Source: Sphaerochaetaceae bacterium
GTDB taxonomy: Bacteria > Spirochaetota > Spirochaetia > Sphaerochaetales > Sphaerochaetaceae
Assembly: GCA_028532915.1 (NCBI GenBank)
Contig: JAQQAI010000051.1
Coordinates: 62,001 to 126,000 of the forward strand
Reading direction: 5' to 3'
Length of the DNA stretch: 64,000 bases
Shown here: positions 35,472 to 43,815 of the stretch, one piece after another
Numbering within the stretch: the stretch's first letter is position 1
How the letters are laid out: each line of letters begins with the position of its first letter
Position numbers and translations under genes: made by a program
Notes under the pieces: model-generated
What the model was told of the DNA's origin: nothing
The model's database searches: none
The model's input: the letters and a program-made list of their open reading frames with translations, nothing else

Positions 35472-35532
35472 TTTAGAAGATGATGGCCGTAAGTGAAAGG
35501 AGGTCCACTGCGGCTATTGTGTAGTTTTTAAA

Positions 35533-35555
35533 TGCACAGTAATGGGTACTGTGCA
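35533..35555 (+). repeat. perfect 9-bp hairpin in the leader of the TRAP genes
   Basis: TGCACAGTA (35533-35541) and TACTGTGCA (35547-35555) with an ATGGG loop, ending about 10 bases before the AGGAGG of the binding-protein gene. It has no T tract, so it is an operator or an mRNA 5' stabiliser rather than a terminator. Confidence 0.6.
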
Positions 35556-35575
35556 AAACTCGATAGGAGGAAAGT

Positions 35576-36634
35576 ATGAAAAATCGAATCGTAATTATGG
35601 CGTTAATCTTTGCGTTGTTAATTTCGAGTGCATCGGTATTTGCTCAGGGCGAGGGAGAAGCATCCCAGACCTATGAAGTGCGAATGCCGACCGCAGAAGC
35701 CGAAGGCGACTTCATGACCGTATGGGCAAAAAACTTTGCCGATTACATGAGTGATGAGTCTGACGGTCGTTGGAATATTCAGGTATTCCCTTATGGAACA
35801 CTGGGGGAAAACGACAATATTCCTGAACTGGCTCAGATGGGTGTCGTTGAGTTTGTATTCGCTGACTACGGTTGGCTCAGTGGATTCGTACCACAGACAA
35901 ACACTCTGGCTCTCCACTACATCTGGCCGAAAGACAACCTTCCCGAAATACTCGAATGGGTAAACAAAAACGGGAAATTCATGGCTCTCATGGAAGAAAA
36001 ATACCGTGAAAACGATCTCGTTCCACTCGGTATCTTCTACGAAGGCTGGCAGTGGCTCACCAGCAAGCAGCCTATCGATGATCTGTCCGACCTTGTCGGT
36101 CTGAAGACCCGTATCATGGCTTCGAACATGCTGGCAAAAGACTATTCCGCTTACGGAATCGACCCGACACCGATGGCGTACGGTGAAATCTACAGCGGAT
36201 TGCAGACCGGGCTTATCGATGCTCAGAGTCAGCCGATGTTTGCAAACTATTCAATGGGCTTCTACGAAGTGTCCGACTATTTCGTACAGCTTTGGGCAGA
36301 ACCTTTCCTGGGTATTCCTTGTGTGAACAAATCTTTCTTTGACTCTCTCTCTGAAGAAGATCAGGCGATGATCCGCGGTTACTGGCAGGATGTTGTAGCT
36401 GAATCAGCAGTATGGATCCAGGCAAAGAACGACGAGATGAAAGAAGAGATTGCTCAGAAACGACCTGAGATCTCCTTCAAAGAACTCACTGAAGATGAGA
36501 TTGCCACCCTCAGAGGTCTGGCAGAAACCAAAGTTTATCCTGAATTCCCGTCAATCGGCGGCGAAGATTCAGCGATGATGCTTGAAGTTCTGAAGCAGGA
36601 TGTTGCCGACGCACAGGCTGCATTAGGGTTGTAG
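35576..36634 (+). CDS. TRAP transporter substrate-binding protein, TeaA/UehA-like
   Basis: A 352-residue periplasmic DctP-type receptor with signal peptide MKNRIVIMALIFALLISSASVFAQ (cleavage after VFA). By-eye comparison with the ectoine receptor TeaA shows shared FPYGTLGE, EGW, LKTRIMAS (LK-x-R-x-M, with the ligand-carboxylate Arg), PTPMAYGEIYSGLQTGLID and an acidic residue in the first strand (PTAEAEGD), where TeaA has a ligand-binding Glu. The GQENP motif of TeaA is AQSQP here, so affinity or specificity may differ. AGGAGG precedes the ATG. It is the first of three TRAP genes in the ectoine island; hairpins bracket it, suggesting higher expression than the permease genes. Confidence 0.88.
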   Translation: MKNRIVIMALIFALLISSASVFAQGEGEASQTYEVRMPTAEAEGDFMTVWAKNFADYMSDESDGRWNIQVFPYGTLGENDNIPELAQMGVVEFVFADYGWLSGFVPQTNTLALHYIWPKDNLPEILEWVNKNGKFMALMEEKYRENDLVPLGIFYEGWQWLTSKQPIDDLSDLVGLKTRIMASNMLAKDYSAYGIDPTPMAYGEIYSGLQTGLIDAQSQPMFANYSMGFYEVSDYFVQLWAEPFLGIPCVNKSFFDSLSEEDQAMIRGYWQDVVAESAVWIQAKNDEMKEEIAQKRPEISFKELTEDEIATLRGLAETKVYPEFPSIGGEDSAMMLEVLKQDVADAQAALGL

Positions 36635-36649
36635 AAGATCTATATAGAC

Positions 36650-36676
36650 GGGCTCAAGAAGATTCTTCTTGAGCCC
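36650..36676 (+). repeat. strong 12-bp hairpin between TRAP receptor and permease genes
   Basis: GGGCTCAAGAAG (36650-36661) and CTTCTTGAGCCC (36665-36676) with an ATT loop. No T run follows, so complete termination is unlikely; it could protect the 3' end of the receptor mRNA or partly stop transcription. Confidence 0.7.
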
Positions 36677-36700
36677 TCTATGATAGAAAGGTAAAATTTT

Positions 36701-37336
36701 ATGAGTGAAAATAACACTACAAAAAACACTTCCCGGGGCGATCGATGGAAGCGAATCGGCAGGACCGCATCACTGATAGTTGACAAATTTGAAGTTTGGG
36801 TTCTACTGATTAGCACTGCTGGACTTGCCGTGTTGCTCATCGCGAATGTTATCGCAAGAAACGTCTATCGTTCCATTCACTTTGCTGAGGAGATCGCCAA
36901 ACTCTTCATCATTCTGATTACGTTCATAGGAACATCATATGCAGCCAGAAAGGCACGTCATATCAGAATGGGAGCTCTTCTGGAGGCTCTTCCAGTAAAG
37001 GTCGAAAAAGTTCTGATTCTAATCATTTCTGCAGTAAGTGCGGCAGTCATGTTCTATCTGGCTGTTATCGCTTTCAATTATATGGTGGATCTTCAAAGTC
37101 GGGGAACATTGACACCTTCATTGAGAGCACCATACTGGCTGTTCATCATTCCGGCGCCGATCGGTCTGTTTCTGGCCGCTTTCCAGTTTGCCCGGACTTT
37201 CATCAAGAACATAGTTGAAAAAGAAGTCTGGTTATCTCCCGAACAGCAGGATGAATACGAAGACGAGGAGATCATGCTTGAGAACGCTATGGCAAGCATC
37301 GACCTCGATAAGATAGAATTAAAGGAGACCGAGTAA
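36701..37336 (+). CDS. TRAP transporter small permease (DctQ)
   Basis: A 211-residue inner-membrane protein with four hydrophobic segments (about 33-53, 67-85, 103-125, 145-165). It has the DctQ hallmark FAEEIAKLFIILITFIGTSYAARKARHIRM (short parts of it: EEIAK and ARHIRM). The C-terminal 40 residues are acidic and cytoplasmic. It pairs with the large permease in sodium-driven uptake. The SD is AAAGG. The DctM start follows its stop by one base (TAATATG), indicating coupled translation. Confidence 0.9.
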   Translation: MSENNTTKNTSRGDRWKRIGRTASLIVDKFEVWVLLISTAGLAVLLIANVIARNVYRSIHFAEEIAKLFIILITFIGTSYAARKARHIRMGALLEALPVKVEKVLILIISAVSAAVMFYLAVIAFNYMVDLQSRGTLTPSLRAPYWLFIIPAPIGLFLAAFQFARTFIKNIVEKEVWLSPEQQDEYEDEEIMLENAMASIDLDKIELKETE

Positions 37337-37337
37337 T

Positions 37338-38615
37338 ATGGGTATCATGGGATTAATCATGGTTGCGATGCTGATGCTTGGGTTCCCCTTCGTCATCGTC
37401 CTTTTAGGTCCGTTGCTTGCATATCTTGGGATCACCATGCCCAACATGAATATGCAGGTTGTCATCCAGCAGGTGATCAACGGATTCGTACCTCCCTCAT
37501 TGGTGTGTGTACCGATGTTCATTCTGGCAGCAAACATCATGACAAGCGGAAAGGCTGCTGCACGGCTTGTGGAGATGATCAGAGTCTATGTGGGACATAT
37601 TCCCGGAGGTCTGGCCATCACGACGAATGCCAGCTGTACCCTCTTCGGAGCTGTTTCGGGTTCGACTCAGGCTACAGTATCAGCAATCGGCGGAACGATG
37701 AGACCGATGCTTCTGAAAGCAGGATATTCATCATCATTCAGTCTCGGGCTGATCATCAATGCGAGTGATATCGCTCTGCTGATCCCGCCGAGTATCGGAT
37801 TCATCGTTTACGGTGTTGTTACCAGCACATCCATCGGTAAACTGTTCCTTGCAGGTATAGGGCCGGGGATCCTGATCTTTTTGCTGTTTTCGATATTTGT
37901 CTTCTTCTATTCCAAGATCAAAAAGATCGCCATCATGGAGAAGGCATCGAAGGCTGAACGGCATAAAGCATTTAAAGACGGCTATCTTGTTCTCGGCTTC
38001 CCGATCATCGTCGTCGGGGGAATCTATGCAGGAATTTTCTCTCCTACAGAAGCTGCTGCAGCAGGTGTAGCATATGCTCTTATTCTGGAAGGACTGATTT
38101 ACCGGACACTGACTTTCGAGAAGCTGAAAAAGGCTATTTTGGATGCCGGTATCGTCACAGGTGTCGTGTTCATCCTCGTCGGTGCAGGTCAGGTGTTCAG
38201 CTGGCTCATCAGCTTCCTGCGGATACCTCAGGCTATCATGCCGGGAATCATCGGAACCGATCCGACCCAGCTTCAGCTTATCATCGTTGTGGTTATCGCA
38301 TACTTCATCGCATGCATGTTCGTTGACCCGATCGTCGCCATCTACGTTCTGTCTCCGATTTTCCAGCCGTACGTCGTCATGACAGGAATCGATCCTGTAT
38401 TCCTCGGAACACTGATCGTCCTTCAGGCTGCAGTCGGTTCGGCAACACCACCGTTCGGATGTGATATCTTCACCGCTCAGCTGATCTTCAGACGGCCGTA
38501 CCTGGAGGTAATTCGGAAAACTCCTCCGTTCGTCCTGATTCTTATCTTCTCGACGGTTTTACTGATCATTTTCCCGCAGATAGCAACATTCCTTCCGAAT
38601 GCCGCAGGATTGTAG
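37338..38615 (+). CDS. TRAP transporter large permease (DctM)
   Basis: A 425-residue inner-membrane protein with about twelve hydrophobic segments, the ion-coupled transport subunit. It has typical DctM features: an FVPPSLVCVPMFILAANIMTSG segment, SCTLFGAVSGSTQATVSAIGGTM (about 96-118), INASDIALLIPPSIGFIVYG (about 140-159), FSPTEAAAAGVAYAL (about 234-248) and SATPPFGCDIF near 371. It is preceded by AAAGGAGA. It completes a UehABC/TeaABC-type system and is followed after 45 bases by the racemase-like gene of the same island. Confidence 0.92.
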   Translation: MGIMGLIMVAMLMLGFPFVIVLLGPLLAYLGITMPNMNMQVVIQQVINGFVPPSLVCVPMFILAANIMTSGKAAARLVEMIRVYVGHIPGGLAITTNASCTLFGAVSGSTQATVSAIGGTMRPMLLKAGYSSSFSLGLIINASDIALLIPPSIGFIVYGVVTSTSIGKLFLAGIGPGILIFLLFSIFVFFYSKIKKIAIMEKASKAERHKAFKDGYLVLGFPIIVVGGIYAGIFSPTEAAAAGVAYALILEGLIYRTLTFEKLKKAILDAGIVTGVVFILVGAGQVFSWLISFLRIPQAIMPGIIGTDPTQLQLIIVVVIAYFIACMFVDPIVAIYVLSPIFQPYVVMTGIDPVFLGTLIVLQAAVGSATPPFGCDIFTAQLIFRRPYLEVIRKTPPFVLILIFSTVLLIIFPQIATFLPNAAGL

Positions 38616-38660
38616 AGCACGATCAGGACATAAATAAGCAGTATCTAAGGGGATGCAAAG

Positions 38661-39398
38661 ATGATTTATACAGTCAACAGATCGAGTGTAAGTTATGGGG
38701 AAACAATCGGAATCCTTTTGTTGGAAAACTTTGTTCCGTTCATTCCCGGCGATACGGCAAACGCAACAACCTACCGCTATCCGGTCCGTTTTCAACGGGT
38801 TCCCGGATTGTCGGTGGAGCGGATATTCAACCATGATCTGAGCATGTATCAGATTTTGAAGGAAAAAGCTGTATCTCTGTACGAGGAAGGGGTGAAAGCG
38901 ATTACCGGCGACTGCGGCTTCATGGCGGTATACCAGAAACAGCTGGCTGCCGACATGGATATCCCGGTCTTTCTATCGAGTCTGCTTCAGATTCCTTTCA
39001 TGCTCTCAATCATCGGAGGAACAGACTCAATCTCAATCATCACGGCAAACTCCCGTTCGCTGACATCAGATCTTCTCGAAAATCTTGATGTCACAGAGAA
39101 GATGCGCAGTCGGATCCATATCGTGGGGCTGGAGGACTGCCGGGAATTCGTGGAGGCCGTGTTCGAGGAAAAAGGGACTCTTGACAGCGAGAAAGTTGAG
39201 AAGTGTGTGGTTGAACACTCTCTCACAGCAGTCAGGGACTGCCCTTCCACGAAAGCTATTTTATTGGAGTGTAGTTTGTTACCCCCGTATGCACATCGTG
39301 TCGCTGAGGCAACAGGGCTACCGGTATTTGATTATATCACCATGATTGACTATGTGCACGACGCTCTCATCAAACGTCGTTATACAGGCCACATGTAA
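38661..39398 (+). CDS. aspartate/glutamate racemase-family protein (EutA position)
   Basis: A 245-residue protein of the Asp/Glu/hydantoin racemase superfamily. It has IGILLLENFVPFIPGDTANATTYRYPVRF at the N-terminus, a first reactive Cys in AITGDCGFMAVYQ (about 79) and a second in LLECSLLPPYAHR (about 205), the two-base cysteine pair of the fold. Ectoine clusters of marine alphaproteobacteria carry EutA, from the same superfamily, with an unproven role in hydroxyectoine use. The sequence here looks more like general Asp/Glu racemase-like proteins than EutA, so it is placed by context. It might isomerise a diaminobutyrate or hydroxy-diaminobutyrate intermediate. The SD is AAGGGGATG. Confidence 0.75.
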   Translation: MIYTVNRSSVSYGETIGILLLENFVPFIPGDTANATTYRYPVRFQRVPGLSVERIFNHDLSMYQILKEKAVSLYEEGVKAITGDCGFMAVYQKQLAADMDIPVFLSSLLQIPFMLSIIGGTDSISIITANSRSLTSDLLENLDVTEKMRSRIHIVGLEDCREFVEAVFEEKGTLDSEKVEKCVVEHSLTAVRDCPSTKAILLECSLLPPYAHRVAEATGLPVFDYITMIDYVHDALIKRRYTGHM

Positions 39399-39416
39399 TA
39401 TCACAAGGAGGAAAAA

Positions 39417-40595
39417 ATGTCTTTATTCAAGAAAGAAGAGTATCTCAGCAGAATCGAAAAGACCAAGACTCTGATGAGTGAAAGAGGAATCGAACTGCTG
39501 ATGGTCTCCCATCCGGCGAACCTGAACTACCTGACCGGATATGACGGTTGGAGTTTCTATGTCCATCAATGTGTTCTAGTCGCTCTCGACAGAGAGGAAC
39601 CTGTCTGGATAGGGCGGGGAATGGATGCAAACGGGGCAAGATTGACAAGCTTTTTATCAAATGAGAGTATTTTCGAGTACGCTGACAACTACGTACAGTC
39701 GACAGAGAGACATCCGATGCATTTCGTTGCCGATATCATCAGAAAATTCCATTGGGAAAAGAAGAGTATCGGTGTCGAGATGGATCAGTTCTATTTCACT
39801 CACCGCTCTTACGTGGAACTCGAGAAATCTCTTCCTCAGGCATCCTTTGTCGATGCGAATGCCCTTGTCAACTGGGTTCGCGTTGTAAAAAGTGAAGCAG
39901 AACTGGAACTGATGGGAATTGCCGGCCAGATCGCAGTGAATGTGATGAACGCTGCAAAGACTCATATCAGACCCGGTGTGAGAGAATGTGATGCGGCCTC
40001 GGAGATCGTGAAAGCCCAATATGCCGGAACTTCGACTCACGGTGGGGATTATCCAGCGATCGTTCCTCTGATGATGGCCGGAGAAGCAACGAAAACTCCC
40101 CACCTGACTTGGTCCGACAAACCCTTCAAGAAAGACGAGGCTGTTCTTCTGGAACTGAGCGGAGTCTATAAGCACTACCATGCTCCTATTGCGAGAACGA
40201 TCTACCTGGGAACGAATCCTCCTCAGCTGATGACAGACACTGCAAAGGTCGTCATCGAAGGACTTGCAAAGACTCTTGAATGGATAAAACCCGGAGTGAC
40301 TGCCGAAGCTGTCGAAGCAAAATGGAGAGAGGCTATCAGTCATTCCAAGGTGGTGAAGGAATCCCGTCTCGGTTATTCCATCGGAGTGAACTATCCGCCA
40401 GACTGGGGCGAACATACCATCAGTCTCCGTCCCGGTGACAAAACAATCCTCAAACCCAATATGGCACTCCATCTGATACCCGGGATCTGGTACGATGATG
40501 TAGGGTTCGAAATCGACGCTTCGATCTACATGACGGAAACAGGATATAAGGCATTGTACGATTATCCTATCGATATCATCTATAACGATAAGTAG
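39417..40595 (+). CDS. doeA: ectoine hydrolase, M24 family (DoeA/EutD), copy 1
   Basis: A 392-residue cytosolic M24-fold enzyme proposed to open the ectoine ring to N-acetyl-diaminobutyrate. It has the subgroup marks NYLTGYDGWSFYVHQ (about 34-48), GRGMDANGARLTSF, ADNYVQS, NWVRVVKSEAELELM, HGGDYPAIVPLM, PDWGEHTISLRPGD and HLIPGIW. At the metal site, prolidases have two Asp; here they are Glu246 (LLELSG) and Pro257 (HYHAPIART), as in metal-free creatinase, which fits the covalent, metal-independent mechanism described for EutD. The SD AAGGAGG is strong. The neighbours (EutB, EutC, TRAP, aminotransferase) make ectoine the likely substrate. A paralogue lies 2 kb downstream. Confidence 0.87.
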   Translation: MSLFKKEEYLSRIEKTKTLMSERGIELLMVSHPANLNYLTGYDGWSFYVHQCVLVALDREEPVWIGRGMDANGARLTSFLSNESIFEYADNYVQSTERHPMHFVADIIRKFHWEKKSIGVEMDQFYFTHRSYVELEKSLPQASFVDANALVNWVRVVKSEAELELMGIAGQIAVNVMNAAKTHIRPGVRECDAASEIVKAQYAGTSTHGGDYPAIVPLMMAGEATKTPHLTWSDKPFKKDEAVLLELSGVYKHYHAPIARTIYLGTNPPQLMTDTAKVVIEGLAKTLEWIKPGVTAEAVEAKWREAISHSKVVKESRLGYSIGVNYPPDWGEHTISLRPGDKTILKPNMALHLIPGIWYDDVGFEIDASIYMTETGYKALYDYPIDIIYNDK

Positions 40596-40602
40596 GTGAA
40601 AA

Positions 40603-41580
40603 ATGATCAATAGCAGTGTTTCTATAAGCGATGTGTTCAGTGCGGCAAGACGTATCTATCCTATCGCGAAAGTAACGCCTCTGATCTCATCTTCGGCTTT
40701 GAGCAGACAATTCAAAGCCGAATCTCTTCATTTTAAAGCCGAGATGATGCAGGAGACAGGATCATTCAAAATAAGAGGAGCCGCGAACAGGATCCTCTCT
40801 TTGGCAGATGATGAAAAGAAAAGAGGTGTAATCACCTTCTCGACGGGTAATCACGGACGTGCTGTAGCCTATGTCTCTCATACCTGTCAGATACCGGCGA
40901 CAGTCTGTGTCTCTAAGAGAGTGCCTTCATATCGGGTGAAATCGATCGAAGCTCTGGGAGGAAATGTCGTTCAGAAAGGAGAAGGGCAGGATGATGCGGA
41001 AAAAGAGTATGAAAAACTGAGGGATGAGAAGAATCTCATTCCTGTAGTTCCTTTCGATGATCCATTTGTCGCGGCAGGTCAGGGTACCATCTCGCTGGAA
41101 ATTTATAACCAGCTTCCACAGATCGATACTCTCATCGTCCCTCTCAGCGGAGGAGGTCTTCTGGGAGGGATGGCCATGGCCATCAAATCGATAAAACCGT
41201 CAGTCAGAGTGATAGGTGTTTCGATTGCCCGATCTCCGGCAATGCTTGAAAGTGTGAAGGCTCAGAAAGTCGTGCAGGTGGAAGAGAAGGACACTCTCGC
41301 AGACTCTCTTCTCGGTGGTATAGGATTCGATAACAGATATACGCTCGATTTGGTGTCCCGGTATGTAGATGAACATGTCGTTGTCGATGAAGAAGAGATC
41401 GCCGAAGCGATGCGCTATCTGTTCTATAATCACGGGATAGTGGTCGAAGGTGCCTCAGCGACGTCTCTTGCCGCCATTCAGAAGGGTCTTATCGATATCG
41501 AAGGATGCAATGCCGTGATGCCGCTGACTGGAAGGAACGTGGATTTCGAGAAATATTTTTCAGTGATTCATAACAGATAA
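40603..41580 (+). CDS. eutB: PLP threonine dehydratase-like enzyme (EutB)
   Basis: A 325-residue fold-type II PLP enzyme. The Schiff-base Lys is in ETGSFKIRGAANR (about 50-62), then TFSTGNHGRAVAYVS, the glycine loop LSGGGLLGGMA (about 184) and a C-terminal EGASATSLAAI. There is no regulatory ACT domain, as in EutB-type proteins. In hydroxyectoine-using bacteria EutB and EutC together are thought to convert hydroxy-diaminobutyrate to diaminobutyrate; the likely EutB step is beta-elimination of the hydroxyl group. AGGTGA lies before the ATG, seven bases after the hydrolase gene. On sequence alone a serine/threonine dehydratase or serine racemase is possible; the context favours EutB. Confidence 0.83.
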   Translation: MINSSVSISDVFSAARRIYPIAKVTPLISSSALSRQFKAESLHFKAEMMQETGSFKIRGAANRILSLADDEKKRGVITFSTGNHGRAVAYVSHTCQIPATVCVSKRVPSYRVKSIEALGGNVVQKGEGQDDAEKEYEKLRDEKNLIPVVPFDDPFVAAGQGTISLEIYNQLPQIDTLIVPLSGGGLLGGMAMAIKSIKPSVRVIGVSIARSPAMLESVKAQKVVQVEEKDTLADSLLGGIGFDNRYTLDLVSRYVDEHVVVDEEEIAEAMRYLFYNHGIVVEGASATSLAAIQKGLIDIEGCNAVMPLTGRNVDFEKYFSVIHNR

Positions 41581-41593
41581 AGGAGATAACCGT

Positions 41594-42595
41594 ATGAAAT
41601 TGGATCCGATTATTATATTGAATGAAAAGGAATTGCGAGAAAATGTCCATCTCGATCACTCTCTCATAGATGAGATCGAAAAGGGGTTTATCGCATTATC
41701 GAACAAGGAAGCTACTGTTCCTCCTATTATGATGCTTCCGGTTCCCAAGAAGGATGGAGAAGTTGATATCAAAAGCGCTTTCGTCCATACGATGGAATCG
41801 ATGGCAGTCAAAATAGCTTCCGGATTCTTCAAGAATCCCGATATAGGACTGCCTTCACAAAGCGGTCAGATGCTCGTAATTTCAACCGAGACAGGAATGC
41901 TTCAGGCTGTATTGCTCGACAACGGTTATCTTACACAGATAAGAACTGCGGCAGCAGGAGCGATCGCCGCAAAATTTATGGCAAAGAAAGAGGTAAGCGC
42001 TGTCGGTGTGTTCGGATGCGGAGTTCAATCACGTTATCAGATGGAGGCTCTTTCCCTCGTTCGCAGGTTCGATAAGATCGTTATGTTCTCAATCGATACA
42101 CCTGAACGAAAAAAGGCATTTGTCGACGAGATGAAAGAGAGACTCAATGTAGAAGTCGTCATCGCCGAATCGGGCGAACAGCTCGTCAGTGAATGTGACA
42201 TAGTCGTTACCACTACACCGAGCAGGAAGGCTTACTTTTCTCCGAAGTGGCTCCATCGAGGATTGCATATCACGTCGATGGGCTCTGATGCGGAGGACAA
42301 ACAGGAACTGTATGCCGACGTCTTTGAGAATGTTGACGTGATAGCCTGTGATCTTATATCTCAAAGTACCCGTCTCGGCGAGTTGAGAGCCCCGAAAGAG
42401 GCCGGATACCTCAAAGACCTTTCCTGCGTGAGAGAGATCGGTGATATCATCTCGGGAAGGAAGAAGGGCAGAGAGACCGATGATCAGATCACCGTTTGTG
42501 ATCTCACCGGAGTAGGTGTACAGGATACGATGGTGGCTATGATGGCATATCTCATCGCAAAAGACAAACACATAGGAATAGAGATTCCCAGGTAG
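41594..42595 (+). CDS. eutC: ornithine cyclodeaminase-like protein (EutC)
   Basis: A 333-residue member of the ornithine cyclodeaminase/mu-crystallin family. It has VHTMESMAVKIASGFFKNP, TGMLQAVLLDNGYLTQIRTAAAGAIAA (short marks: LLDNG, RTAA), the NAD-binding GVFGCGVQSRYQMEAL (about 138-153), CDIVVTTTPSRKAYF, HITSMGSDAEDKQEL and VCDLTGVGVQDTMVA. It contains all the residues usual for a reductase/cyclodeaminase Rossmann domain. With EutB it would reduce the imine or enamine product and so complete the conversion of hydroxy-diaminobutyrate to diaminobutyrate; this is an inference from known clusters. AAAGGAGA precedes the ATG. The next gene starts 10 bases downstream. Confidence 0.85.
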   Translation: MKLDPIIILNEKELRENVHLDHSLIDEIEKGFIALSNKEATVPPIMMLPVPKKDGEVDIKSAFVHTMESMAVKIASGFFKNPDIGLPSQSGQMLVISTETGMLQAVLLDNGYLTQIRTAAAGAIAAKFMAKKEVSAVGVFGCGVQSRYQMEALSLVRRFDKIVMFSIDTPERKKAFVDEMKERLNVEVVIAESGEQLVSECDIVVTTTPSRKAYFSPKWLHRGLHITSMGSDAEDKQELYADVFENVDVIACDLISQSTRLGELRAPKEAGYLKDLSCVREIGDIISGRKKGRETDDQITVCDLTGVGVQDTMVAMMAYLIAKDKHIGIEIPR

Positions 42596-42605
42596 GAGCC
42601 GTACA

Positions 42606-43775
42606 ATGAAACATATACCGTTTGGTGAAAAGGAATATGCCAGAAGAGTCGATCTCGTGAAAGAGAGGATGGACCACAGGGGTATCGAGGTTCTGCTCGT
42701 ACTCGATCCGTCACATATGAACTACCTTACCGGTTTTGACGGATGGTCTTTCTACGTTCACCAGGGATTGGTGATCTCTCTCAAAGATGAATATCCTTCG
42801 TGGTTCGGAAGAGCTCAGGATTCAAATGCCGCGAGAATGACAACATATCTGCCTGAAGATCATATATACGGGTATAAGGATGAATACGTCCAGTCAAGAT
42901 ATATCCATACGATGGAATTCGTGGCCGGTATGATCAAGGGAAAGGGAAAGACCCTGGCGATCGAGATGGACGGATACTGGTGCAATCCGAAGATGTACTC
43001 TGTGCTTCATAGAGAACTTCCCTCGATGAACATCGTAGACAGTGAGAATCTGGTCGGCTGGGTCAAGACGATCAAAAGTGAACAGGAAATCGCCTATATA
43101 AGAGAGGCGGGGAAGATAACCGTCCGGGCGATGGATATCGCATTGGAAAACATCAGAGAGGGTGTGGCCGAGAGAGAGGTCGCGGCGTTGGTGAGTGCTC
43201 AACAGATAAGGGGAACCGATACATACGGTGGAGATTCTCCCGCAATATTCCCCATCATACCGAGTGCCGAAAGGACATCAAGCGCCCATCTGACCTACAG
43301 CCCCGATCGTTCTTATCAGAAAGGAGATGTCGTTCTTCTGGAGCTGGGCTCAGCGCGTTACCATTATCATGCTCCATTGTCAAGAACTGTGTTTATCGGA
43401 GATCCTCCGAAGGATCTGCAGCATGTTTCTTCGGTTGTCGTAAACGGACTTCAGAAGACTCTTGAAGAAATCGGTCCGGGGATGACGGCACAGGAGGTCG
43501 AATCTGTCTGGAGAAGTCAGCTTGCCGGAACCGGAGTCGAAAAACCTTCACGCGTAGGATATTCCTTCGGCCTGGCTTTCGTCCCTGATTGGGGTGAACA
43601 TACCGTATCTTTGAGACCCGGAGATATGACCGTATTGAAAGAGGGGATGACCATCCATTTTATGCCCGGAATCTGGCTCGATACGTACGGTTTCGAGTGC
43701 AGTGAACCGTTCGTTGTCACTTCGTCGGGATGTGAGAAACTGATAGAGTATCCGCAGAGATTGTTTACCCTGTAA
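42606..43775 (+). CDS. ectoine hydrolase paralogue, M24 family (DoeA/EutD), copy 2
   Basis: A 389-residue paralogue of the enzyme at 39417, colinear almost throughout: NYLTGFDGWSFYVHQ, GRAQDSNAARMTTY, KDEYVQS, GWVKTIKSEQEI, YGGDSPAIFPII, LLELGSARYHYHAPLSRT and PDWGEHTVSLRPGD. Glu246, His255, Pro257 and Arg260 have the same residue numbers as in copy 1, so it is also of the metal-free type. The two differ around the likely substrate pocket, for example STHGGDYPAIVPLMMAG versus DTYGGDSPAIFPIIPSA, which would fit one enzyme for ectoine and one for hydroxyectoine. It is last in the island and followed by a terminator. GGAG lies before the ATG. Confidence 0.85.
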   Translation: MKHIPFGEKEYARRVDLVKERMDHRGIEVLLVLDPSHMNYLTGFDGWSFYVHQGLVISLKDEYPSWFGRAQDSNAARMTTYLPEDHIYGYKDEYVQSRYIHTMEFVAGMIKGKGKTLAIEMDGYWCNPKMYSVLHRELPSMNIVDSENLVGWVKTIKSEQEIAYIREAGKITVRAMDIALENIREGVAEREVAALVSAQQIRGTDTYGGDSPAIFPIIPSAERTSSAHLTYSPDRSYQKGDVVLLELGSARYHYHAPLSRTVFIGDPPKDLQHVSSVVVNGLQKTLEEIGPGMTAQEVESVWRSQLAGTGVEKPSRVGYSFGLAFVPDWGEHTVSLRPGDMTVLKEGMTIHFMPGIWLDTYGFECSEPFVVTSSGCEKLIEYPQRLFTL

Positions 43776-43785
43776 TTCATTTTAG

Positions 43786-43815
43786 AGAGGGAGTCGATGA
43801 CTCCCTCTTCCTTTT
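43786..43815 (+). terminator. terminator closing the ectoine island
   Basis: AGAGGGAGTC (43786-43795) and GACTCCCTCT (43799-43808) around GAT. TCCTTTT follows, 11 bases after the last stop. Confidence 0.85.

Noticed and set aside
39657-40610. 317-codon minus-strand frame opposite the ectoine hydrolase
   Set aside because: Shadow of the strongly conserved M24 gene; no SD or domain.
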